DNA of 50,002 bases from Flavobacterium sp. SCGC AAA160-P02 (GCA_000383355.1 KB911092.1:29859-79860), one strand, 5' to 3'. Counted from the first letter of the stretch, positions 6,497 through 16,323 are shown. Notes: generated from the letters alone by a model not told the origin. Made by a program: numbers and translations.

Positions 6497-7252
6497 TTAA
6501 AAAGCTGTAATAATTCCTGTAAAATCTGTTGCATTTAAAGAAGCACCACCTATTAGCCCACCATCTACATCTTGCTTAGAAAATATTTCTTGAGCATTTG
6601 CTGGCTTTACACTTCCTCCATATAAGATAGAAACATTATTTGCAAGAGTTTTTCCATAGGTTGCTTCTACTAAACCTCTAATAAAAGCATGCATTTCCTG
6701 CGCTTGTTCTGGGCTAGCCGTTTCTCCTGTTCCTATAGCCCATACTGGCTCATATGCCAGTACTATATTTTTCCATGCAGAAGCATTTAAAGCTAATACA
6801 ACGTTTTTTAATTGACTTTCTACAACATTAAAGTGATTATCAGACTTACGGTCTTCAAGCAATTCACCAAAACAAAAAATAATTTCTAAGTTATTTTCCA
6901 GTGCTGTTGTAACTTTTTCAGTTAACATAGTGTCATCTTCTCCAAAAAAAGTTCTTCTTTCAGAATGCCCTAATATGACTGTTTTTACTCCAACATCTTG
7001 CAACATGTTAGCCGAAATCTCTCCAGTATAAGCACCGCTTGTAGCTTGATGCATGTTTTGAGCTGAAACTTCAATAACCGAACCTTTCGTTGCCGCTACT
7101 GCCGAAGTTAAGTTGATAGATGTAGGTGAAATTAACACTCTACAATTTGCTGATACTTTTTCTAAAGCTACTTTTAAATCATTAATTAATGCCTTAGTTT
7201 GAGTGGCATTATTATTCATTTTCCAATTTCCTGCTACAATATTTTTTCTCAT
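6497..7252 (-). CDS. tpiA: Triosephosphate isomerase
   Basis: A 251-residue TIM barrel that interconverts dihydroxyacetone phosphate and glyceraldehyde 3-phosphate in glycolysis and gluconeogenesis. All catalytic motifs are present: AGNWKMN (Asn, Lys at residues 9-12), GHSERR with the catalytic His, AYEPVWAIGTG with the catalytic Glu and the start of the flexible loop, and the phosphate-binding LYGGSVKPAN. Full length. The gene follows the thioredoxin-like lipoprotein gene by about 31 nt and precedes prmA. Confidence 0.98.
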   Translation of the reverse strand: MRKNIVAGNWKMNNNATQTKALINDLKVALEKVSANCRVLISPTSINLTSAVAATKGSVIEVSAQNMHQATSGAYTGEISANMLQDVGVKTVILGHSERRTFFGEDDTMLTEKVTTALENNLEIIFCFGELLEDRKSDNHFNVVESQLKNVVLALNASAWKNIVLAYEPVWAIGTGETASPEQAQEMHAFIRGLVEATYGKTLANNVSILYGGSVKPANAQEIFSKQDVDGGLIGGASLNATDFTGIITAF

Positions 7253-7283
7253 GTTGTTGTTGTTTTTAAAGCCGCTAAAATAC

Positions 7284-7775
7284 TTATTTTTTAAGGGCTT
7301 CTAGAATGTTTTTGTCTGTAATTTTTGTTGCTTTAAATAAGGTAATTTCTCCAGATTCATTCACAACTACATATCTAGGAATCCACCAAAGATTTAAGAA
7401 ATCTCCAAATGCACCTTTTTTACCTTCCATCATATAATAATGATCCCCTTTTATTTGTAAACGCTCTACTGCTTTTTTCCAACGTTCTATACTTTTATCT
7501 AGGGAAAGAAAAACAAAATGAACAGCAGGGTTTTCTTCTTGTAACTTTTTTAAATCTGATAAGGTTACTATACAATCGCTACACCAAGATGCCCAAACAT
7601 CTATGAGTATTTTATTTCCTTTATGCTTTGATAAGATGGTTTTAAATGTTAGTTCTTGTTGGTTGAAACCTAAAAATTTCTCCTGCAATGCTTCATTTGA
7701 AAACTGGGTAGGTCTGTGGCATCCAACCAAGACAAACAAGACAAACAAGAATAAAAAAAGTAGTTTTTTTATCAT
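7284..7775 (-). CDS. Thioredoxin-like (TlpA-type) lipoprotein
   Basis: A 163-residue exported lipoprotein. The N-terminus is a signal peptide with a lipobox (VLVGC, Cys at residue 19), so it is probably anchored in the outer or inner membrane facing the periplasm. The body is a TlpA/ResA-like thioredoxin fold with the redox motif WASWCSDC and the later cis-proline segment (WWIPRYVVV). It likely acts as a thiol-disulfide reductase or is part of periplasmic disulfide handling. The partner is not evident. The gene starts 3 nt downstream of the ABC permease stop and is followed by tpiA. Confidence 0.88.
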   Translation of the reverse strand: MIKKLLFLFLFVLFVLVGCHRPTQFSNEALQEKFLGFNQQELTFKTILSKHKGNKILIDVWASWCSDCIVTLSDLKKLQEENPAVHFVFLSLDKSIERWKKAVERLQIKGDHYYMMEGKKGAFGDFLNLWWIPRYVVVNESGEITLFKATKITDKNILEALKK

Positions 7776-7778
7776 TTT

Positions 7779-8855
7779 TTATTGCAATCTAATTCTAGGG
7801 TCTAACCAACTGTACATAATATCTACCAGAATGTTTATGATAATAAATAAGGTAGCTATTACCAATACGCTCCCCATAATTATTGGTAAATCTAAGGTAT
7901 TTAATGCGTTCACAATTTCTTTTCCAAGCCCATTCCAATTGAAAATGTATTCTACAAAAACCGCACCAGCTAACATAGAGGCGAACCAACCTGAAACAGC
8001 CGTTATTACTGGATTTAATGCGTTTTTTAATGCATGACTTTTTATGACCTGATACTTTGTCAACCCTTTAGCTTTTGCTGTTCTAATATAATCTTGACTT
8101 AGAACTTCTAGCAATGAATTTCGCATTAATTGAATGATAACAGCTAACGGACGAATACCCAAAACAATGGCAGGAAGAATTAAATTTTTCCATTGGATTG
8201 ATATTTGTTCTCCAAAATCATCAACAACATACAAACTTCCTGTCATTTCTAAACCTGTATATTCTTGTAAAACAAAACCAAATAGCCAAGCAAATAAAAT
8301 AGCAGAAAAAAAGGAAGGAATACTCATTCCAAAAGTACTAATAATAGCAATCACTCTATCAAACCAAGTATCTTTATAGACTGCTGAAAATATGCCAAAA
8401 ATAATTCCAACAATAATCGCTATAGAGATTGCAAATAATGCTAAAATAGCAGTATTTGGAAGTGTCTCAGAAATAACTTCCGATACCTTTTTCCCATTTT
8501 TTTGAAAAGATTCTCTTAGGTAAGGGTATTTTAAAACAACAGAAGATTCACCAATAGAAAAGAGTAATTGATAGGAATATTTACCATCACTTAAAAAAGT
8601 ATAATCTTCTGATTTAGTTGAATGAAGTGACAATGGAGATACATCATTCAAATAATAAAAATATTGAGTAGATAACGATTGATCAAAACCGTATTTTTTT
8701 CGAATATTTTGTAATTGTTCGGAGTCTTCACGTTGATCTAGCATCATTCTTGCCGGATCTCCAGGCAATACATTAAACAACAAGAAAATGACTGTAACAA
8801 CTCCAAAAAGCGTTAAAATTCCATAAAAAAACTTGTTTAGTATAAATTGTACCAT
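7779..8855 (-). CDS. ABC transporter permease, DppB/OppB type
   Basis: A 358-residue inner-membrane permease of the dipeptide/oligopeptide/nickel uptake family. Typical features are the N-terminal helix followed by FNVLPGDPARMMLD, the EAA-like loop SLLEVLSQDYIRTAKAKGLTKYQVIKSHALKNALNPVIT (split over about residues 245-284), and a C-terminus ending YSWLDPRIR. An extra periplasmic segment between the first two helices (about residues 60-120) is longer than in enterobacterial DppB. No partner permease, ATPase or binding protein is next to it, so the rest of the transporter must be elsewhere. It heads the run towards tpiA-prmA-clpS. Confidence 0.9.
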   Translation of the reverse strand: MVQFILNKFFYGILTLFGVVTVIFLLFNVLPGDPARMMLDQREDSEQLQNIRKKYGFDQSLSTQYFYYLNDVSPLSLHSTKSEDYTFLSDGKYSYQLLFSIGESSVVLKYPYLRESFQKNGKKVSEVISETLPNTAILALFAISIAIIVGIIFGIFSAVYKDTWFDRVIAIISTFGMSIPSFFSAILFAWLFGFVLQEYTGLEMTGSLYVVDDFGEQISIQWKNLILPAIVLGIRPLAVIIQLMRNSLLEVLSQDYIRTAKAKGLTKYQVIKSHALKNALNPVITAVSGWFASMLAGAVFVEYIFNWNGLGKEIVNALNTLDLPIIMGSVLVIATLFIIINILVDIMYSWLDPRIRLQ

Positions 8856-8872
8856 GCAGAATGACTCTGAAA

Positions 8873-8880
8873 CAAAGATA
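8873..8880 (-). promoter_or_regulatory. -7 promoter element (TATCTTTG) of the ABC permease run
   Basis: Perfect TAnnTTTG on the minus strand, 18 nt before the ATG at 8855, giving a leader of about 11 nt. It is back-to-back with the pyrF element. Confidence 0.65.
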
Positions 8881-8901
8881 ACAGAAAGTCTTAAAAATAT
8901 G

Positions 8902-8909
8902 TACCTTTG
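8902..8909 (+). promoter_or_regulatory. -7 promoter element (TACCTTTG) of pyrF
   Basis: Perfect TAnnTTTG on the plus strand, 20 nt before the pyrF ATG at 8930. The two divergent elements are only 21 bp apart. Confidence 0.65.
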
Positions 8910-8929
8910 TATAACTTTTAAAAAGACAG

Positions 8930-9757
8930 ATGACTACATCAGAGATTGTAACTCAGATTCGAAAAAAGAAATCATTTTTATGTATTGGTTTAGATGTAGA
9001 CCTACAAAAAATACCCACCTTTTTATTAGAGAAAGAAGATCCAATTTTTGAGTTTAACAAAGCAATTATTGATGCCACACATCACTTATGCGTTGCTTAC
9101 AAACCAAATATTGCTTTTTATGAAGCTTACGGAATTAAAGGATGGATATCTCTAGAAAAAACCATTAAATATATTAATCAAAATCATCCAGAAATTTTCA
9201 CAATAGCAGATGCAAAACGTGGAGACATTGGAAATACGTCTAGTATGTATGCAAAAGCATTCTTTGAAGATCTTTCTTTTGATAGTGTTACAGTTGCTCC
9301 TTACATGGGAAAAGATTCTGTAGAACCATTTTTGGCTTTTAAAAATAAGCATACTATTTTGTTAGCACTAACTTCTAATGCTGGAGCTTTTGATTTTCAG
9401 ACAAAAGAAATTGATGGAAAAGAAGTTTACAAACAAGTATTAGAAACCTCTAAAGGTTGGAAAAATTCTAAAAATTTAATGTATGTAGTTGGTGCCACAA
9501 AAGCATCCTATTTAGCTGATATAAGAAAAATTATTCCTGAGTCTTTTTTACTGGTTCCTGGAGTTGGTGCACAAGGTGGAAATTTACAAGAAGTTTGTAA
9601 CTATGGGATGACTAATCAAATAGGTTTGTTAATAAATTCTTCTCGTGGTATTCTTTATGCTTCAAAACAAGCTGATTTTGCAGAAGCTGCTGCAGAAAAA
9701 GCGAGCGAAATACAAGCTCAAATGGCTGAGGTTTTAGATTCAAATTCCTTAATTTAA
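8930..9757 (+). CDS. pyrF: Orotidine 5'-phosphate decarboxylase
   Basis: A 275-residue decarboxylase that converts OMP to UMP, the last step of pyrimidine synthesis. The sequence is of the longer 'type 2' subfamily (about 270 residues), with [13 protein letters not shown] at the N-terminus, the catalytic-site segment [14 protein letters not shown] (Asp-Lys, about residues 85-98), [12 protein letters not shown] and the phosphate-binding end PGVGAQGG. The start follows a -7 element directly. It diverges from the ABC permease run and converges on the DUF5522 mini-gene. Confidence 0.96.
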   Translation: MTTSEIVTQIRKKKSFLCIGLDVDLQKIPTFLLEKEDPIFEFNKAIIDATHHLCVAYKPNIAFYEAYGIKGWISLEKTIKYINQNHPEIFTIADAKRGDIGNTSSMYAKAFFEDLSFDSVTVAPYMGKDSVEPFLAFKNKHTILLALTSNAGAFDFQTKEIDGKEVYKQVLETSKGWKNSKNLMYVVGATKASYLADIRKIIPESFLLVPGVGAQGGNLQEVCNYGMTNQIGLLINSSRGILYASKQADFAEAAAEKASEIQAQMAEVLDSNSLI

Positions 9758-9768
9758 AGCTACTGAAA

Positions 9769-9790
9769 TAAATAAAAAAACTTTTATTTA
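9769..9790. terminator. Weak AT-only hairpin between pyrF and DUF5522 gene
   Basis: TAAATAAAA (9769-9777) can pair with TTTTATTTA (9782-9790) around AAAC. The stem has no G-C pairs, so its strength as a terminator is doubtful. Its place between convergent genes fits. Confidence 0.3.
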
Positions 9791-9791
9791 A

Positions 9792-9953
9792 TCAATAACT
9801 ATCTGTTTTCTTATCATAGCCATAAGGACAATGCTTGCAACCGCTTTTACAGCAATAACCTCTCTTTATGTGATATTTTTCTGTAAAAACTCTATAGCCT
9901 TGTTCGTTTAGGTAAAAGTCTTCTTCAGTAAGCTCTATTCTTTTATTATACAT
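9792..9953 (-). CDS. DUF5522 mini-protein, Cys-rich
   Basis: A 53-residue protein, MYNKRIELTEEDFYLNEQGY onward, with a cysteine-rich core GYCCKSGCKHCPYGYDK (Cys residues near 34, 35, 39 and 42). The wording matches DUF5522, a small family widespread in Bacteroidota. The CC-x3-C-x2-C pattern suggests a bound metal or Fe-S cluster, which is inference. It converges on pyrF and lies downstream of the terminator of the hutU/DUF4136 unit, so it probably has its own promoter. Confidence 0.8.
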   Translation of the reverse strand: MYNKRIELTEEDFYLNEQGYRVFTEKYHIKRGYCCKSGCKHCPYGYDKKTDSY

Positions 9954-9981
9954 TGTTTTAAATCACTTCAATGAGAACAAC

Positions 9982-10006
9982 AAAAAAACACTCTACAATA
10001 GAGCGT
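9982..10006 (-). terminator. Intrinsic terminator of the hutU-DUF4136 unit
   Basis: Read on the minus strand, ACGCTCTA (+ coordinates 9999-10006) pairs with TAGAGTGT (9988-9995) around a 3-nt loop, followed by a T tract (9982-9988). Confidence 0.85.
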
Positions 10007-10017
10007 CTTATTCCTAT

Positions 10018-10560
10018 TTATTTTTTTAATCCGGGAGGATATGTTGAAATAATCTCGTAAACAAATTCATTAATACGTTCTTCTTTTTTCTCTATATTAC
10101 TCATCTTCATCGCTCCAGAACCAATTCCTTGCCATATGAGTTCGTTCGTGTTTTTATCAATAAAATCTATAAATAAGGTTCCTTCTGTGTATTGATTTAT
10201 ATTAATATTTGTTCTGCCATAAAACCAAGGATTATAGCCCCAGCCCCAGCCTATACCAATATTATTATCTGAAACATTTACTTGCTCTCTAGATTTAGTA
10301 AAAATACTAACCAGAATATCAGGATTAGCAGATTTGCTAAATCCTTTAGCTAACAACTCAGCTTCTACAGCACGCATAATTCGTTTTTTATCTAAATCAG
10401 AAACAGAAGCTTTGTCTATCCCTTTTTTATAAAAAGCAAATGTTTTGTAAGAAGTGAAATCTACTTTGGTATCATAATCTGATACTACTCTTACAGATGA
10501 GCAGGAAGTAAGCACAACTAAACATAATAAAAAAAGTAATTTTAAAATTTTCATGGCCAT
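10018..10560 (-). CDS. DUF4136 lipoprotein
   Basis: A lipoprotein of about 180 residues with lipobox LTSCSS (Cys at about 20). The mature part shows the DUF4136 pattern: VSDYDTKVDFTSYKTFAFY, then MRAVEAELLAKGFSKSANPDILVSIF, a Gly/Trp-rich loop (IGWGWGYNPWFYG), a TEGTLFIDFIDKNTNELIWQGIGSG strand pair and a C-terminal helix. The family is periplasmic or outer-membrane associated, of unknown function. Two starts lie in frame (MAMKIL); the second ATG (10554) gives a more usual signal peptide. It begins 8 nt after the hutU stop, so it is co-transcribed with hutU, though nothing links it to histidine degradation. Confidence 0.88.
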   Translation of the reverse strand: MAMKILKLLFLLCLVVLTSCSSVRVVSDYDTKVDFTSYKTFAFYKKGIDKASVSDLDKKRIMRAVEAELLAKGFSKSANPDILVSIFTKSREQVNVSDNNIGIGWGWGYNPWFYGRTNININQYTEGTLFIDFIDKNTNELIWQGIGSGAMKMSNIEKKEERINEFVYEIISTYPPGLKK

Positions 10561-10568
10561 TAAGTTTA

Positions 10569-12554
10569 TTAAAGGTTCTTAAATAATAATGTATCTACTT
10601 TATTGGGTATGGTAACTTTTAATTTTTTTTCTCTCTTCATTGCTCTTTTAATAGCAAAGATTGCTTCATCGTTTCTGGCCCAATTTCTTCTGGCTATTCC
10701 ATTATTTACATCCCAAAAAAGCATAGACTCCAATCTTTTAGATGCTGACTTACTACCATCAATAAGCATACCAAATCCACCATTTATAACTTCACCCCAA
10801 CCAACTCCACCTCCGTTATGTATAGAGACCCAAGTTGCTCCTCTGAAGCTATCTCCAATAACGTTTTGAATTGCCATGTCTGCTGTAAATCTAGACCCAT
10901 CGTATATATTTGAAGTTTCTCTGTAAGGAGAATCTGTTCCTGAAACATCATGATGATCTCTTCCTAAAACAACAGGCCCTATTTTTCCTTTTTTTATTGC
11001 CTTATTGAATGCTTGTGCAATTTTAATTCTTCCTTCTGTATCGGCGTATAAAATTCTTGCCTGAGACCCAACTACTAATTTATTTTCTTTCGCACCTTTT
11101 ATCCATTGAATATTATCAGCCATTTGCTGCTGAATCTCTGGTGGTGAATGTTTCTTAATTTCTTCCAAAACCTCACAAGCTATGATATCTGTTTTTTCTA
11201 AATCTTCCGAGTTTCCGGAAGCACAAACCCATCTAAAAGGGCCAAATCCATAATCAAAACACATAGGTCCCATAATATCTTGCACATAGCTCTGGTATCT
11301 AAAATCGATACCATTTTCTGCCATAATATCTGCTCCTGCTCTGCTTGCTTCTAATAAAAATGCATTACCATAATCAAAGAAATAGGTTCCTTTAGCAGTA
11401 TGATTATTAATAGCCCTAGCATGTCTTCTAATAGTTTCTTGTACTTTCTCCTTAAATAAAAGAGGGTTTTCTGCCATCATAATATTTGCTTCTTCAAAAG
11501 AAATATCTGTTGGATAATAACCTCCTGCCCATGGGTTGTGAAGCGAGGTTTGATCAGAACCTAAATCTATATGAATGTTTTCAACATCAAACTTCTCCCA
11601 GACATCTACTATATTTCCAAGATACGCAAGAGACACCGTTTCTTTGTTTTCTTTTGCTAATCTTACTCTTGCAACTAAGGAATCTAAATCTATTAATTTT
11701 TCATCAATCCAACCTTGGTCTAGACGAACCTGTGTAATTTTAGGATTTACCTCTGCACAAACTGTAATACAACCGGCTATATTTCCTGCTTTAGGTTGTG
11801 CTCCACTCATACCCCCTAAACCAGCTGTTACAAATAAATTTCCTTTGGGTGATTTTCCTATCTTCCGAAAACCATTTAAAACAGTAATGGTAGTTCCATG
11901 AACAATACCTTGCGGACCAATATACATATAACTTCCTGCTGTCATTTGTCCGTATTGACTTACCCCTAGGGCATTCATTTTTTCTAAATCATCTGGTTGA
12001 GAATAATTTGGTATGGTCATTCCGTTGGTAACCACAACTCTTGGTGCATTTTTACTAGAAGGAAACAAGCCCATTGGATGTCCTGAATACATTGTCAGAG
12101 TTTGTTTCTCTGTCATTTCAGACAGGTACTTCATGGTGAGTAAATACTGTGCCCAATTCTGAAAAACAGCACCATTTCCGCCGTAGGTTATTAATTCGTG
12201 TGGATGCTGAGCCACTGCCGGATCTAAATTATTCTGAATCATTAACATAATAGATTTAGCCTGCTCACACCTACCTGGGTAGTCAGAAATTGGTCTTGCA
12301 TACATCTCGTACATAGGACGAAAACGATGCATATAAATACGACCATATTTTTTCAATTCTTCTGCAAACTCACAAAGTAATAACGCATGATGTTTTTTAT
12401 CAAAATAACGCAATGCATTTCTTAAAGCTAACTCAGTTTCAGCTTTAGATAAAATCTCTTTCCTTTTGGGAGCATGATTTATAGAAATATCATACGCTCT
12501 TTTAAGGGGTAATTCATCTGGTATACCTAGTTCTATTTGCTCTTTAAATGTCAT
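10569..12554 (-). CDS. hutU: Urocanate hydratase
   Basis: A 661-residue NAD+-dependent enzyme that hydrates urocanate to imidazolonepropionate, step two of histidine breakdown. Visible are ITYGGNGAVFQNWAQYL, the NAD-binding TAGLGGMSGAQPKA, and the active-site Cys in FGPFRWVCASGN. The family ending with GGVGWGEVINGG is intact. The frame extends to 12593 through a TTG, but a perfect -7 element overlaps that position, placing the transcript start inside it. The ATG at 12552-12554 (MTFKEQIELGIPDELP) is therefore the start. hutH, hutI and hutG are not adjacent. The closest amidohydrolase (17114) is a different, exported type. Confidence 0.96.
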   Translation of the reverse strand: MTFKEQIELGIPDELPLKRAYDISINHAPKRKEILSKAETELALRNALRYFDKKHHALLLCEFAEELKKYGRIYMHRFRPMYEMYARPISDYPGRCEQAKSIMLMIQNNLDPAVAQHPHELITYGGNGAVFQNWAQYLLTMKYLSEMTEKQTLTMYSGHPMGLFPSSKNAPRVVVTNGMTIPNYSQPDDLEKMNALGVSQYGQMTAGSYMYIGPQGIVHGTTITVLNGFRKIGKSPKGNLFVTAGLGGMSGAQPKAGNIAGCITVCAEVNPKITQVRLDQGWIDEKLIDLDSLVARVRLAKENKETVSLAYLGNIVDVWEKFDVENIHIDLGSDQTSLHNPWAGGYYPTDISFEEANIMMAENPLLFKEKVQETIRRHARAINNHTAKGTYFFDYGNAFLLEASRAGADIMAENGIDFRYQSYVQDIMGPMCFDYGFGPFRWVCASGNSEDLEKTDIIACEVLEEIKKHSPPEIQQQMADNIQWIKGAKENKLVVGSQARILYADTEGRIKIAQAFNKAIKKGKIGPVVLGRDHHDVSGTDSPYRETSNIYDGSRFTADMAIQNVIGDSFRGATWVSIHNGGGVGWGEVINGGFGMLIDGSKSASKRLESMLFWDVNNGIARRNWARNDEAIFAIKRAMKREKKLKVTIPNKVDTLLFKNL

Positions 12555-12590
12555 ACGTCTATTTAAATAATTGAAAAGTGATTCTAGATA

Positions 12591-12598
12591 CAAATATA
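12591..12598 (-). promoter_or_regulatory. -7 promoter element (TATATTTG) of hutU
   Basis: Perfect TAnnTTTG on the minus strand. Transcription would start near 12584-12586, leaving about a 30-nt leader before the ATG at 12554. This decides the hutU start codon. Confidence 0.65.
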
Positions 12599-12629
12599 AT
12601 TGTTTTTTAAAACGAATGATTTTTATACC

Positions 12630-12655
12630 TTCAAAAAAATCATCTATTTTTTGAA
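12630..12655. promoter_or_regulatory. Inverted repeat in the hutU/icmF divergent region
   Basis: TTCAAAAAA (12630-12638) and TTTTTTGAA (12647-12655) form a 9-bp dyad with an 8-bp spacer, about 45-70 bp upstream of the predicted hutU start point. It could be an operator; A/T richness makes chance occurrence possible. Confidence 0.3.
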
Positions 12656-12786
12656 AATTTCGTAAATTGCATTCATTAAATCAGGTTTTTTTTACGAATT
12701 GTATTATAATTGAGTGAAATTCTATCGAAAAACATAAAACATTCTCCTAAAGTAATTGGTTAAAACCTTATATATCATCTAAAAAA

Positions 12787-15700
12787 ATGAAACAAATAAC
12801 TCCTTACAAACCCAAAAATAAAGTTAGAATAGTAACTGCTGCTTCTTTATTTGATGGCCATGACGCTGCCATTAACATTATGCGTAGAATTATTCAATCT
12901 ACCGGTGTAGAAGTCATTCATTTAGGTCATGACAGAAGTGTTGAAGATGTTGTGAATTGTGCCATTCAAGAAGATGTAAATGCTATTGCAATGACGTCTT
13001 ACCAGGGAGGGCATAATGAATATTTTAAATACATGTTTGACCTATTAAAAGAAAAAGGCGCTAGCCATATCAAAATTTTTGGTGGCGGTGGTGGTGTTAT
13101 TCTTCCAAAAGAGATCAAAGAATTAATGGCTTACGGAATTACCCGTATATATTCTCCGGATGATGGACGTGAATTAGGCTTGCAAGGAATGATTAATGAT
13201 TTGGTAAAACAATCAGATTTTGCCATTGGTGATGTCTTAAATGGGGAAATTAATAAATTGAAAAAGAGAGAGATTGGTAGTATTGCAAGAATTATTTCTT
13301 CTGCTGAAAACTTCCCTGAAATTGCTAAAAAAACATTATCTGAAATACATAAGAAAAATAAAACATCTACCACTCCTGTTTTAGGAATTACAGGTACTGG
13401 TGGTTCTGGAAAATCTAGTTTAGTTGATGAATTGGTTCGTAGATTCTTAATTGACTTTCCAAAAAAAACAATTGGTCTTATTTCTGTAGATCCTTCTAAA
13501 CGTAAAACCGGTGGTGCCTTGTTAGGAGACCGTATTAGAATGAATGCCATTAACAACAATCGTGTTTATATGCGTTCTTTGGCAACTCGTCAATCTAATT
13601 TAGCACTGTCTAAATATGTAAATGAAGCAATTGAGGTTTTAAAAGCTGCAGAATTTGATTTGATTATTTTAGAAACATCTGGCATTGGACAATCAGATAC
13701 CGAGATTATTGAACATTCTGATACTTCTTTGTATGTAATGACTCCTGAATTTGGAGCAGCAACTCAGTTAGAGAAAATAGACATGTTAGATTTTGCAGAC
13801 CTAGTTGCCATTAATAAATTTGACAAACGCGGTGCTTTAGACGCTGTTCGTGATGTAAAAAAACAGTATATGCGTAACAATAATTTATGGCATATACATA
13901 TGGATGAACTACCTGTTTTTGGAACAATAGCCTCACAATTTAATGATCCAGGAATGAATTCGCTTTACAAAGCAGTGATGGACAAATTGGTAGAAAAAAC
14001 TGGCGTTGATTTACAATCTAATATGAAAATTACTCAGGAAATGTCTGAGAAAATCTTTGTAATTCCTCCGGCAAGAGTTCGTTATTTATCAGAAATTGCT
14101 GAAAGTAACAGAGCTTATGATAAAAAAGCAACAAATCAAGTAGCAGTTGCACAAAAATTATTTGGAATTTACAAAACAATAGACTCCATAATTAGTATTG
14201 ATTCAACTTCAATCAAAACTCTAGATGTATTAACTAAAATAGGTTTAGACCATGATAAAATATTACAATATACTTCAAAAGACGAGGTACCTTTTATAAA
14301 ATTATTACTCTCTCATTTTGACAAAATAAAAATGGATTTTGATCCCTACAACTGGGAAATAATACTTCACTGGCAAGAAAAAACTAAACGTTATAAAGAC
14401 CCTATTTATACATTTAAAGTAAGAGGTAAAGAAATTAACATAGAAACACATAGTGAGTCTTTGTCACATTCTAAAATTCCTAAAATTTCTTTACCCAAGT
14501 ATGAGGCTTGGGGCGATATATTACAATGGAATTTACAAGAAAATGTACCTGGAGAATTTCCTTTTACTGCTGGTTTATATCCTTTTAAAAGAACTGGCGA
14601 AGACCCTACCAGAATGTTTGCTGGTGAGGGCGGACCAGAACGTACCAACAGACGTTTTCATTATGTTAGTTTAGGCTTAGATGCCAAGCGTTTGTCTACC
14701 GCTTTTGATTCTGTTACTCTATATGGTAACGATCCGGGGCTCAGACCAGATATTTATGGTAAAATAGGAAACGCTGGTGTTTCAATTTGTTGTTTAGACG
14801 ATGCTAAAAAGTTATATTCTGGGTTTGATTTAAGCCATCATATGACCTCAGTATCAATGACCATTAATGGCCCCGCTCCTATGCTACTTGGCTTTTTTAT
14901 GAATGCTGCCATAGATCAAAATTGTGAGAAATACATCAAAGATAATAAGTTAGAAAAAACAGTTGAAGCTACATTTAAAAAAATATATGATGCTAAGGGA
15001 TTAAAGAGACCTCTTTATCAAGGAAAATTACCAGAGGGAAACAACGGATTAGGGCTATTGTTACTTGGCTTAACTGGTGATCTAGTTTTACCTTCTGATG
15101 TGTACGAAAAAATAAAAAAAGATACCTTAACACAAGTTCGCGGAACCGTTCAAGCAGATATTTTAAAAGAAGATCAGGCTCAAAATACTTGTATTTTCTC
15201 AACAGAATTTGCCCTGAGGTTAATGGGTGACGTTCAAGAATACTTCATAAACCAACAAATAAGAAATTTCTATTCGGTTTCAATATCTGGATATCATATT
15301 GCTGAGGCTGGTGCTAATCCAATTACGCAGTTAGCACTTACCTTGTCTAACGGTTTTACCTATGTAGAATATTACTTATCTAGAGGTATGGATATTAATA
15401 AATTTGGCCCTAATTTATCATTTTTCTTCTCTAACGGAATAGATCCTGAATACGCTGTTATTGGTCGTGTGGCAAGAAAGATATGGGCAAAAGCATTAAA
15501 GTATAAATACCAAGCTAATTCTAGAGCACAAATGCTTAAGTATCATATTCAAACTTCTGGCCGCTCGTTGCATGCTCAAGAAATAGATTTTAACGATATT
15601 AGAACAACACTTCAAGCTTTATACGCCATCTATGACAATTGCAATTCATTGCACACCAATGCCTACGATGAAGCAATTACAACACCTACTGAAGATTCTG

Positions 15701-16239
15701 TGAGAAGAGCCATGGCTATTCAATTAATTATTAACAAAGAGCTAGGACTAACAAAAAACGAAAACCCAATTCAAGGTGCGTTTATTATTGAAGAACTTAC
15801 GGATTTAGTGGAAGAAGCTGTCTTATTAGAATTTGATAGAATTACAGAAAGAGGAGGTGTTTTAGGTGCTATGGAAACCATGTACCAACGTTCTAAAATA
15901 CAAGAAGAAAGTTTGTATTATGAAACACTCAAACACAACGGAGAATTTCCAATTATTGGAGTAAATACTTTCTTGAGTTCTAAAGGTTCTCCTACTGTTC
16001 TTCCATCAGAAGTAATTAGGGCAACTGAAGAAGAAAAGCAATTCCAAATTCAAACAAAAGAATTATTAAATAAGGCAAATCCATCTAAAGTTAAAGCTCA
16101 AATTGCAATTTTACAAGCAGCAGCAGTTCAAAATGAAAACTTATTTGACAAAATTATGGAAGCAACAAAAGTGTGTTCTTTAGGTCAAATTACAACAGCG
16201 TTATTTGAAGTTGGCGGGCAATACAGACGAAACATGTAA
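12787..16239 (+). CDS. icmF: Fused acyl-CoA mutase with G-protein chaperone (IcmF type)
   Basis: A 1150-residue fusion enzyme. Residues 12-140 form the adenosylcobalamin-binding domain with the base-off motif DGHD (23-26). Residues 195-410 form the MeaI-type GTPase: Walker [10 protein letters not shown] (203-211), SVDPSK, and NKFD (343-346). Residues from about 560 to 1120 form the mutase barrel, with [23 protein letters not shown] near 592 and [20 protein letters not shown] after it. This order (B12, G-protein, mutase) defines IcmF, which interconverts isobutyryl-CoA and n-butyryl-CoA, or related branched acyl-CoAs. The wording differs from true methylmalonyl-CoA mutase (no RGPY-type active-site motif). 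The chaperone domain loads and protects B12. The gene stands alone, divergent from hutU. Confidence 0.93.
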   Translation: MKQITPYKPKNKVRIVTAASLFDGHDAAINIMRRIIQSTGVEVIHLGHDRSVEDVVNCAIQEDVNAIAMTSYQGGHNEYFKYMFDLLKEKGASHIKIFGGGGGVILPKEIKELMAYGITRIYSPDDGRELGLQGMINDLVKQSDFAIGDVLNGEINKLKKREIGSIARIISSAENFPEIAKKTLSEIHKKNKTSTTPVLGITGTGGSGKSSLVDELVRRFLIDFPKKTIGLISVDPSKRKTGGALLGDRIRMNAINNNRVYMRSLATRQSNLALSKYVNEAIEVLKAAEFDLIILETSGIGQSDTEIIEHSDTSLYVMTPEFGAATQLEKIDMLDFADLVAINKFDKRGALDAVRDVKKQYMRNNNLWHIHMDELPVFGTIASQFNDPGMNSLYKAVMDKLVEKTGVDLQSNMKITQEMSEKIFVIPPARVRYLSEIAESNRAYDKKATNQVAVAQKLFGIYKTIDSIISIDSTSIKTLDVLTKIGLDHDKILQYTSKDEVPFIKLLLSHFDKIKMDFDPYNWEIILHWQEKTKRYKDPIYTFKVRGKEINIETHSESLSHSKIPKISLPKYEAWGDILQWNLQENVPGEFPFTAGLYPFKRTGEDPTRMFAGEGGPERTNRRFHYVSLGLDAKRLSTAFDSVTLYGNDPGLRPDIYGKIGNAGVSICCLDDAKKLYSGFDLSHHMTSVSMTINGPAPMLLGFFMNAAIDQNCEKYIKDNKLEKTVEATFKKIYDAKGLKRPLYQGKLPEGNNGLGLLLLGLTGDLVLPSDVYEKIKKDTLTQVRGTVQADILKEDQAQNTCIFSTEFALRLMGDVQEYFINQQIRNFYSVSISGYHIAEAGANPITQLALTLSNGFTYVEYYLSRGMDINKFGPNLSFFFSNGIDPEYAVIGRVARKIWAKALKYKYQANSRAQMLKYHIQTSGRSLHAQEIDFNDIRTTLQALYAIYDNCNSLHTNAYDEAITTPTEDSVRRAMAIQLIINKELGLTKNENPIQGAFIIEELTDLVEEAVLLEFDRITERGGVLGAMETMYQRSKIQEESLYYETLKHNGEFPIIGVNTFLSSKGSPTVLPSEVIRATEEEKQFQIQTKELLNKANPSKVKAQIAILQAAAVQNENLFDKIMEATKVCSLGQITTALFEVGGQYRRNM

Positions 16240-16296
16240 CTTAGAAAAGCTGAATATGAAATCTCTTAAACTACTTGAAAGCTAGTGATTTTAATT

Positions 16297-16304
16297 TATA
16301 TTTG
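16297..16304 (+). promoter_or_regulatory. -7 promoter element (TATATTTG) before the cupin-like lipoprotein
   Basis: Perfect TAnnTTTG, 19 nt before the ATG at 16324. A longer frame from GTG at 16285 would run through this element, so the ATG is the start. Confidence 0.65.
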
Positions 16305-16323
16305 GTTAAAACAACACCTATTT

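Noticed and set aside
12555..12593. Longer hutU start at TTG 12593
   Set aside because: The -7 element overlaps the codon, so the transcript would begin inside it.
16285..16323. GTG start for the cupin-like lipoprotein
   Set aside because: A -7 element runs through the proposed N-terminus, and the ATG at 16324 begins a proper lipoprotein signal.
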